From positions 62,001 through 126,000 of the forward strand of contig CAWUHX010000156.1 of assembly GCA_963922205.1 (NCBI GenBank): 64,000 nucleotides of DNA. The letters are read 5' to 3'. Each line of letters starts with the position of its first letter. Position 1 is the stretch's first letter. The position numbers and the translations under genes are program-made. Under the pieces are notes generated by a model that saw only the letters and a list, made by a program, of their open reading frames with translations, made no database searches and had not been told where the DNA came from. Below are positions 57,301 through 64,000 of the stretch, piece after piece. The DNA comes from Romanomermis culicivorax (lineage: Eukaryota; Nematoda; Enoplea; Mermithida; Mermithidae).

Positions 57301-60300
57301 GACTTGGCTCAAAAAGTGAGATTAGTTTGGGGCATTATTAAACGTAGAGTAACTTTGTGACAGGTCAACGGCATCGATGTCCGACGTTGGACCCACGATC
57401 AAGTAGTCCAATTGATCAACGCCTGCACAGAAATCATCACAATTAAAGTTATTACTGTAGAAAATAGCGACAATAATTACGCCGTGTCGAAAGTGTGCCA
57501 AAATAACGTCATTTCGACCTCCAATCAGAAATATAGGTTTCCCGTTACTTCATTTTCCTGATTCTTTTATGCTAATTTTCTTTGCAGGTATCTACGAGAC
57601 TAAAACTCTACCTTACAAACGATGTTCGGCTTCTTCGTCAAATATTTCCAATTTGACGGGTATGCGAGTTAACTTATTTTTTTTTTGTTTTTAAAACGAA
57701 AAATGACACGAATAGGCACTGACTTGAAAATTGCCCACATAAAACTCCTGTTCTAAAATTTTAGCTCAAAAAGTTTGCGAGGGTACTTTAGTGGTCACAC
57801 AAAGTTTCAATTGCATATGACCTATGACTTGGCAGAAAACACTAAAAATTTAAAATAGTACTTGCTTATTACATTCATTAGTTAGAAGCATTTTCATGTG
57901 TAGTCTTGAACAAATGTGGAAGCGAGTGGATTTTTTCTCAAATAGATTTTTTTTCAATTTTTTGTATTTATTCATTATGTTATCTTTTTATTTTCATTTA
58001 TTTATATGTTTATTTATTTTTATTTATTATTGCTTTTTCATTTCTTTAATTTTTTTATTTCTAAAGGGCAAGTCACTTGACTTGTGCAAAGCCAACTTTT
58101 CACGCTACGAAATGTGTGACGAATTCAAATCGAATCAGAGCTTCCATATCCAATAAAAATGAACCGCATACTAACTACGATATTTTTTTAAATTTTGCCG
58201 CATTTTTTGGTCCCAGAAGTTTAATAACATAATGTAAAGTTTTGGCATCCCATTTCGATTTTTACGTCTACAGTAATCTACTGTCCAGTTTCGAACTTTT
58301 GCTCTAAGTAATGCTTTTTCATCATAACTTCCCATTGGCACAAAATTGAAATATCTGACTGCTCGCATGAAGGCCCATTTATTTTGCTATCGACTAAGCA
58401 CTCTTAAAAACTGAAGAGGTGCACGAACACTGCAGGAATGAATTGTTCTAATCGAATACAAATAATTCATGCTGTCGTATCAGACGTCTCCAAGGTCAAA
58501 TTTTTCAGGTAGAGGTAAAATTGAAAATTTTCGGGGGTAATGTAGCTAAATGTATACTAAACGCGTCATTTTGTCTCAAAATTAGGCAGCCAACGATCAA
58601 TTTTAAGGACTTTAGGTAGGAGTAATACCCCCCTCATACCCCTCCCCATGGGGTTGTCTGTGTCGTACGCTTTTCTACTTTCCAAGAAGTATTGTACTGA
58701 ACTTTGGTCACATCTGTTTTCCCTAGACAGAAGCTCATTTATAAACGCTGGTTTTGGGATAAAAGCTATACTTCTGCTAATCTGATCACAACAGATAAAG
58801 TTTACTGTAGTCTGGCTTTAAACTTCATTTAATCATGCTTCACTGAACTACGCCATGCCAGATTCCGAAAATCAAGTATCGACCAAGGCTATAAACGCAA
58901 TGCGTTAGGGAAACTGCATTCAAAAATCTGCCTCTGTTCTAAAGTTATAAGGATTCGGAGAACATGTTACATTTAAAAGTTCGATTTCAAACTTTGAACC
59001 AAAAATTGATACTTTGAGTTGAAATAAGACTAATGGAAATGGATAGTTCACGCATTAAGCTGAAATATGCCACACTTCCTCAAGACTTTTTGCTGGATCA
59101 AATAAACAGAAAATGCTCACAAACTTATCTAGATGATTAGCCAATTCGTTTTTTTCTGGCAACCATGTATACAAGTAGAATGTGAATAATAAACGGTTTC
59201 GGATCAAAAGTCGCTGTATAAAATTAGGATCGAAATTGATTTGAAAAATTAACTGATTTGGAAAGGATTTTTATCTCACATAAAATCTTTTCAAAAATCA
59301 AATATATTAAATTTCTGAAATGGGTCAGCAAAGTCGGCACAAACAACCGTCCCGGATCTGGATTTTGGGTAAACAGTCCAGTTGATACTCCTGTGTCGTG
59401 ACCCATAAATGAACATCACGTGACCCATACGTTCTTAGATAATTTCAACATGTTATTCTTAGAGTCAGAATCAATCTGGTCAGAGTTCGGACCGGGATTT
59501 GCAAAAAATTTTAAATTTCATCGGGAAAATTGAAAATCGAAGATATCAAAAATTTCGATTCACATTCAAACCCAAATCCGATCCAGGTTTTACTGATTTC
59601 TGACAATGAATTTTTTCGATGTACAGACGCCAAAACTTGTCTTTTCAAAGCAGTTCACTTCCGATCCTGATTAAGGATGCTTTGGATCCGAATCTGAATG
59701 CAAATAAAATAATATCCGGATATTAAGGTTGTGTCAGGCCCCGGCACCGGGGAAGCTGCCCCGGTCTCGGGCAGGGGCAAGGGTTGCCCCGGTTCGGGAC
59801 AAGACTACAAAAAATTTATTTTTGATAGTATAACGAGCTCGATTTATAATAAAATTGAAGTTTAGACTGTGACAAGTAAATATTCAGTAGTTAGTTTGAC
59901 AGTAATACTATTAGGAATCACTAAATTCATGTTCTATTTGGATAAAAGTTTAAAAGTTTTCATATATCTGGAACTGCACTTCAACTTCAATTGATTTTTT
60001 CAGAAAACGTGCAACTATATTAGCTATTCATTATTACTGATTTGCCTAAACTTCAGCATACCGGCCCCGGCTAAAATATCTGCCCCGGGACAACCCTACC
60101 GAATATATTTTTCGATCAAAATTTTGACAGACTTTAATCATATTCCAGAAACCGGGTTCTGTAAACCGTTTACTTTGAAATGAAAAGGTAGGCTCAATTT
60201 GAAACGCAATTCTCACATAGCGACTGTTTCTACTGCAGAAAAAACGTTGAATTTTTACATGCCAGCGAGATACCAAAATCAATTATGCTCATTCACTTTC

Positions 60301-62709
60301 AACTTGGTTAGAACTATACTCGAGAAATTTGGACTACTATACAGGTTATTGAAGTGAATTTCCAGTTGTTTCTGTTCGCCACTCACAGACGGTAAAATAT
60401 TTCTTTCATTGATTACAGTAATAAGCTTACCAGCTTACTTCCATTTCAGAATAAATACAATCTACTGTTATGCGATGCGACATTTTGTCTTTTTTTTCTA
60501 GCTTTCGACGATTCGTTCCCGATTTGTTCGTCGTTTTCCGCTTTACCCTCGACTTTTAAAGATCCGCGATCTAAAGTGGCGTCGGTACGAAATCGGGCCG
60601 TAAATCGGAGGATTTCGGCCGCCGAATTGGAAATTTTAATGGACGGTGAAAAACGAAGTGTGGAGAACGAAGAAAAGAGTAAAAACTTAAAAATCATAAG
60701 CTATAAGATAATCGGTTTCAAATGAATCATTTTTTCTCGTGATTTTGGGAGAAAATTTTCGTTAAAACGCATAAGTTCTTTTTAATTGCTGACGTCAATT
60801 TTGAATTTGTGCTCGCAGAATTTCAAAGCATTTTTCGCAGGTCCTATTCCAGAAAATCGCCTTAAACCCCAGCCCAACACCCAATGCAAGCCCGTGCCAT
60901 CGCCCAAAGTCTACAGCAGCGTGGCGGCCATGAAAAGGTCCAGCGCCCCGCAACCCCTTAAAACTGGTAGCACGTCCACGTTGTCCTCCTCATCTTCGCC
61001 TTCGGATCAAGAACATTTGTCCACTTTCGAATCGAATTCCAATTTATCGCTAATTTTGGACGATGAAGATAATAGAGAAAATTCTCGCAAAAAGGCAACA
61101 GTGTGTCCAGAGGAAAATAATAGGCATACTAACAAAGTGAGGAAGTTATCCCTCAGGCCTAAAACTCCGCCTCCGCCGCCGCCTACTTGTGAAAAGACCG
61201 AAGATGACAGTAAGAGTTCGAATCTGTGACGTCAGGAAACTCTACAGACTGGTATACTGTAGTTGAGATTTAAAAAACTTCCTATTGCAGTAAAAAGTAA
61301 ATTTATTCATATTTTTTCAGCAAGTAACATCTCCCACGTTGAAAATTCGGAACCAACAACGTCGTTCGATCAAAACCCTCTTATTAAAAAGAATAGTCGA
61401 AATAGTCATCGGAGCCGACAAAAATTGGAACCGTCGACGGGTGATTTCGCCACGGATTTAAAAAATGCCTTGGCCAAAAGGCGCCAAAAAATGGGCGAAA
61501 GTAGCGGCATTTCGACACTTCAGGTATCAGAGGCTGATATAAAATACTGTATTACAGAGACACTGTACGAATTCCATATGTACAATAAAATTCAGTTGAC
61601 TTTAGAATTTCAAATGATACTTCTGACTTTCGGAAAATTCTGAATATTTTTCTAATAATATGAATCCTGCCCGTTAGTGTAATGAAGAACGCCCAAAGAG
61701 TTCAGTTCAGTGGACAGAACAGTTTTCAGATCATTTGTTTGCGTATTCAGAGTCAAAATTTTTTCTATCTCACTTTTTGTCTCACACATTGCGAATTCGC
61801 CGACTGGATCAAGTGAAAAGACCAGTCTTTTGTGTTACTTTTCTTATCGCCTTCAACCATTTTTGTATTCAACAAACATCGTTCAGAATTCCGTTTTGAA
61901 GGAAAAAGATCTAAAAAGTTCAATATCCTATAATCTGAGCCCAAAGATTGGATTTGATTATAATTTTGATGCATATTTCAATGAAAGGAATTTCAATCTT
62001 TTGTAAATTCTAATGAAAAGCAATTTTTTCTCAATAAAGAATTATAACAATATTTCTCCACTCTCGAAAACTTGTACTGTAGAATTAGTTATTCGAAAAA
62101 TGTTGAAACGCTATTCATGTGGGCTGAAAAAATTTTAATTCACTTGATGCGTGACTTTTCAGGAAGTAACAAAAATATGAAATGTAACTTGCTTTACAGT
62201 TTCATTAACTTACGAACTAATAGTCTGTTGATGGATTAATTTTTAACTAATAGTGCAAGGTTCTACGCTATTATTAGGTACAGCTCAACATTTACTGTAA
62301 CTTGACATTTCAACTCCAGAAACTGTGGTAAAAAAACCCGGATGGATTCTAGCTTAAGCCCAGAGGCCACACTAAAATTTTTGTTGGATTTTCGATAATT
62401 TTTCAAAATAGCTCTCGTCAACCGAACATGAATCGGACGATAACCATTCCCAAGCATCGTCCCTAACCCTTTCCCCGCCGTCGGCCAGAGGCGAAGACGC
62501 GTCGACAAACCCTGAGTCCGACAACCAGGGTCAAAATGCTGTAACTCTGGACCATGCCGTTAGCGGTTCCGTCGCCGCGTCGAGCGCTCGCGATTCGGGC
62601 TATACGTCGTCGCGTAATTCACTAGAAAAAAGTGAATGCAGTAGCAGTAGCTATAGCAGCAATAGCGAGAAAGATGAAGAAAAGGCGATCAGTCACGCTA
62701 GCGTTTCAG
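48370..62709 (+). CDS. Shank: Shank-type postsynaptic scaffold protein (3' partial)
   Basis: Exons: 48370-48492, 50254-50325, 51559-51684, 51926-52103, 52727-53049, 53305-53421, 53702-53846, 55560 to about 55940, 56831-56907, 56969-57093, 57364-57536, 57588-57659, 60502-60678, 60841-61209, 61321-61523, 62412-62709. The N-terminal SPN domain (FNYGLFLPPCNGRAGKF, KYKKRVYKSFN) leads into ankyrin repeats (GGAHLDFRNLKSETPLHKAV, DIRGLTPLYYACSRAG, HLEHLLFYGADVDRQN). A PDZ domain follows, with carboxylate loop NNGFGFILRGAK, GLLPGDFLLEVNGIDV and helix THDQVVQLI. Then come KVASVRNRAVNRRISAAELE, as in vertebrate Shanks, and a Pro/Ser-rich region (TPPPPPPT). Shanks bridge GKAP/SAPAP, Homer and actin regulators below the synaptic membrane. 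No SH3 domain is visible between ankyrins and PDZ. The SAM domain and end lie beyond 64000. Two joins (exon 8 to 9, exon 11 to 12) do not keep phase as read. Confidence 0.93.
49544..49790. repeat. Family Y copy, diverged (Shank intron 1)
   Basis: Block order AGTAGTCTGCTT, ATGGAAAGCAAGTATTGTTTC, GTGTGTCAGGACC, TTTTTCGAGCAAGAAT, GAGCGATACTTGTTC and TTATAAAAACATTCCATAG. Confidence 0.65.
49975..50165 (+). repeat. Dispersed repeat family V, copy 1 (Shank intron 1)
   Basis: CAGACTACCCCATAGGGAGG, then GTATGAGGGGGTATTACCCC, then AAAAATTGATC and TTTTGAGACAAAATG. The whole block recurs inverted at 58484-58672. Confidence 0.75.
50630..50815. repeat. Degenerate family Y copy (Shank intron 2)
   Basis: Right half recognisable: TTACAGGCATTTAACTTGAG, GTGTAAATGTTTTTGATGAC, ATGCTTTTATAAAAAAAACAG. 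Confidence 0.5.
53890..54180 (+). repeat. Purine-rich tract in Shank intron 7
   Basis: A-rich, C-poor low-complexity sequence (AAACAAACAAAAATAAACGA and similar) just after the exon 7 donor, with the same texture as the Dab intron tracts. Confidence 0.6.
54556..54810. mobile_element. Foldback element 4: CGGGTCCGGGT repeats with perfect 15-bp inverted ends
   Basis: GAGATGTATCGGGTA at 54556 and TACCCGATACATCTC ending 54810 are exact inverted repeats. Between them about 115 bp is present twice (AATATCGGGTTCGGGTCCGG and AATATCGGGTCCGGGTCC, each followed by TAATTTCGGGT and TTTCGGGTCCGGGTACC). It lies in Shank intron 7. No coding content was recognised, although one low-complexity frame crosses it. 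Confidence 0.75.
54884..55285 (-). repeat. 400-bp repeat family X, copy 4 (Shank intron 7)
   Basis: Begins GCATACACGTGATTGGGGGT and ends CTCCGTTACATGTATG; CCTATGGCTAGCCATATGG and CAATTTTCTCGGCGTTTCGC match other copies in reverse orientation. Confidence 0.9.
57695..57900. repeat. Degenerate family Y copy (Shank intron 12)
   Basis: AAAAATGACACGAATAGGCA, TTTGGCAGAAAACACTAAAA-like and AATAGTACTTGCTTATTACA blocks in family order. Confidence 0.5.
58484..58672 (-). repeat. Dispersed repeat family V, copy 2 (Shank intron 12)
   Basis: Reverse complement of 49975-50165: CAAGGTCAAATTTTTCAGGT, CATTTTGTCTCAAAATT, AATACCCCCCTCATACCCCT and CCCATGGGGTTGTCTG. Confidence 0.75.
59727..60100. mobile_element. 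Foldback element 5: GCCCCGG-rich inverted ends
   Basis: The left end (59727-59806) has GGCCCCGGCACCGGGG, GCCCCGGTCTCGGGCAGGGG and TTGCCCCGGTTCGGGACA. The right end (60058-60100) has ACCGGCCCCGGC and TGCCCCGGGACAACCCTA in inverse arrangement. About 250 bp of plain AT-rich DNA lies between. It is in Shank intron 12. The ends are the most GC-rich sequence in the right half of the window. Confidence 0.65.
62040..62235. repeat. Degenerate family Y copy (Shank intron 15)
   Basis: AGGAAGTAACAAAAATATGAAATG and CTTGCTTTACAGTTTCATTA, with TAGTCTG at the right end. Confidence 0.45.
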
Positions 62710-64000
62710 GTAAAAAAATTGAAGCTACAGTAATTATGAAACATTTAAGGGCTTTTAGTGTAATTGATTTTATTGTCTATGAGAAGATTCTAGAAAAATA
62801 ATTTTGTAATTTTCAACGGGTATCTAAAATTTGAGATGGAAAAAATTCTCAAATTCATAAGAACAAAAATCTTTGGTATGTGTTGATATACAAAAAAGAC
62901 TATAATATTCAGTACTGGATAGCGTCATATGTCTTTCAATTCTCATTTTCTCAGTTGATTTTTTATTGACCTGCTTCATTGTAGCGTTCTTCACATCCTA
63001 AATTTAGGGGAACTGTTTATGGTCGAATTTCTTTCAATTGTGAAACGTTATTCAAAATGCATTAACTTTGGTATTCAACGAAAGATATCTTCTTGATCTT
63101 GATCTGTTTGCAAATATAAAAGTCACGATCACCAGTCTTTCATTTCGATCAGCAAATTCACAAAAAATTTGAATATTTCTGTTCAGCACAATTTTCACAA
63201 TTGCATTTAATTTTTGTCAATATATCCCAACTTTTGATGGTCGGCTTTACGCCTTTTTCTTTTGAAAGAAACGTGTCGCATTTTCAAATATGTTGAATTT
63301 GAAAATTTGATTCAAATTCATGCTTTTTTGATCGTTTTATCTCATCAGTTTGATATAACGTTTGAATAATTTAAAATTTCTTCCAATTGTGTGCTACTTG
63401 CAGTGTTTGTAAGGATGCTATGTTTTGGCTTTATATCTTTAGTTCGACAGCCTGCTGCAAATTTTAATGACATGGCTACGGTAAACGAAATGGTTTGGTT
63501 ATTTGAAGTAACCTACTGTGTTTTCCTGTCAATTTGAGCATTATTATCTAAAAGTTAACTATTTAGACCCTGTTTGGCTGATAGTAAGGTTTTTGTTTTC
63601 ATGTATAATTTTCAGGGCAACTTCCCCTAAATTAATTACTCTTCTGAGATGAGTAAAGGAACATGCCCTAGAAAAAACAAAAATCAATCATTCTACTTCA
63701 GGCTCCTTCAATCTATTATTAGTGGATTCAGACCACAAATAAGGTTTTGACAGATGAAATCACAATAATTCGAAATATTATGCAGAGGAACCTTAGATGT
63801 CTCGTTGTTACTGTAATATAACAGTTCAAGTCGTGACGATTTTGTACACGTACATTTTATGAATTTTGATCCACAATGCCTATTTCAGTTCATCTATTTC
63901 CATAAAAAAATTTTGCATGTTAGTTGAAAAGAATTTATTTATTGAGTGTATCAAGTTTATGATGTAGAACACATCTTTTTGACACTGTTTCCTTAAGTGT
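62710..64000 (+). other. Shank intron 16 to window edge, no exon seen
   Basis: It begins with the donor GTAAAAAAATT after exon 16. The remaining 1.3 kb is AT-rich and without a recognisable exon. The missing Shank C-terminus (rest of the Pro-rich region and SAM domain) must lie further right. Confidence 0.6.

Noticed and set aside
1-64000. tRNA and rRNA genes
   Set aside because: No convincing A-box/B-box pair with a cloverleaf and no rRNA-like block was found. A GTTCAAATCC string at 23190 is inside a PSMD3 exon.

Overview
This is animal nuclear DNA: AT-rich, with long introns, many dispersed repeats and one 100-base assembly gap. Three conserved animal genes can be rebuilt exon by exon: the 26S proteasome subunit PSMD3/Rpn3 (+ strand, 9445-23470, complete, 11 exons), a Disabled (Dab) PTB-domain endocytic adaptor (- strand, 28258-37940, 11 exons), and a Shank-type postsynaptic scaffold (+ strand, from 48370, 16 exons seen, running off the right edge before its SAM domain). 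Two short TTAGGC-type tracts, the nematode telomere unit, and acceptors of the form TTTTCAG suggest a nematode. The long introns would fit a non-Caenorhabditis lineage. This placement is an inference and only moderately secure.

Layout: 1-5310 is the 3' part of a GC-richer Ty3/gypsy retrotransposon (Pol, then a non-coding region packed with hairpins). 5350-9110 holds two large foldback elements and two unrecognised coding pieces. 9445-23470 is PSMD3. Its introns carry a decayed mariner, a decayed Merlin (IS1016/ISXO2-like) element with about 225-bp inverted repeats, an 800-bp palindromic element and several copies of a 240-bp inverted-repeat element. 23470-28258 is intergenic repeats. 28258-37940 is Dab, whose introns hold long strand-biased purine tracts. 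37941-48369 is a gene-poor spacer with the gap and a nested MITE. 48370 to the end is Shank.

The genes have unrelated jobs (protein turnover, endocytosis and signalling, synaptic scaffolding), and nothing suggests an operon. The most unusual signal is a set of foldback structures (5.8, 7.5, 21.1, 27.0, 54.6 and 59.7 kb). Most have ends built from inverted arrays of short direct repeats. The architecture recurs, but the repeat unit differs at every locus. A second group of repeat families shares a terminal CATACATG-like signature next to G/C runs. All coordinates and splice sites were read by eye, so single-base errors are possible.
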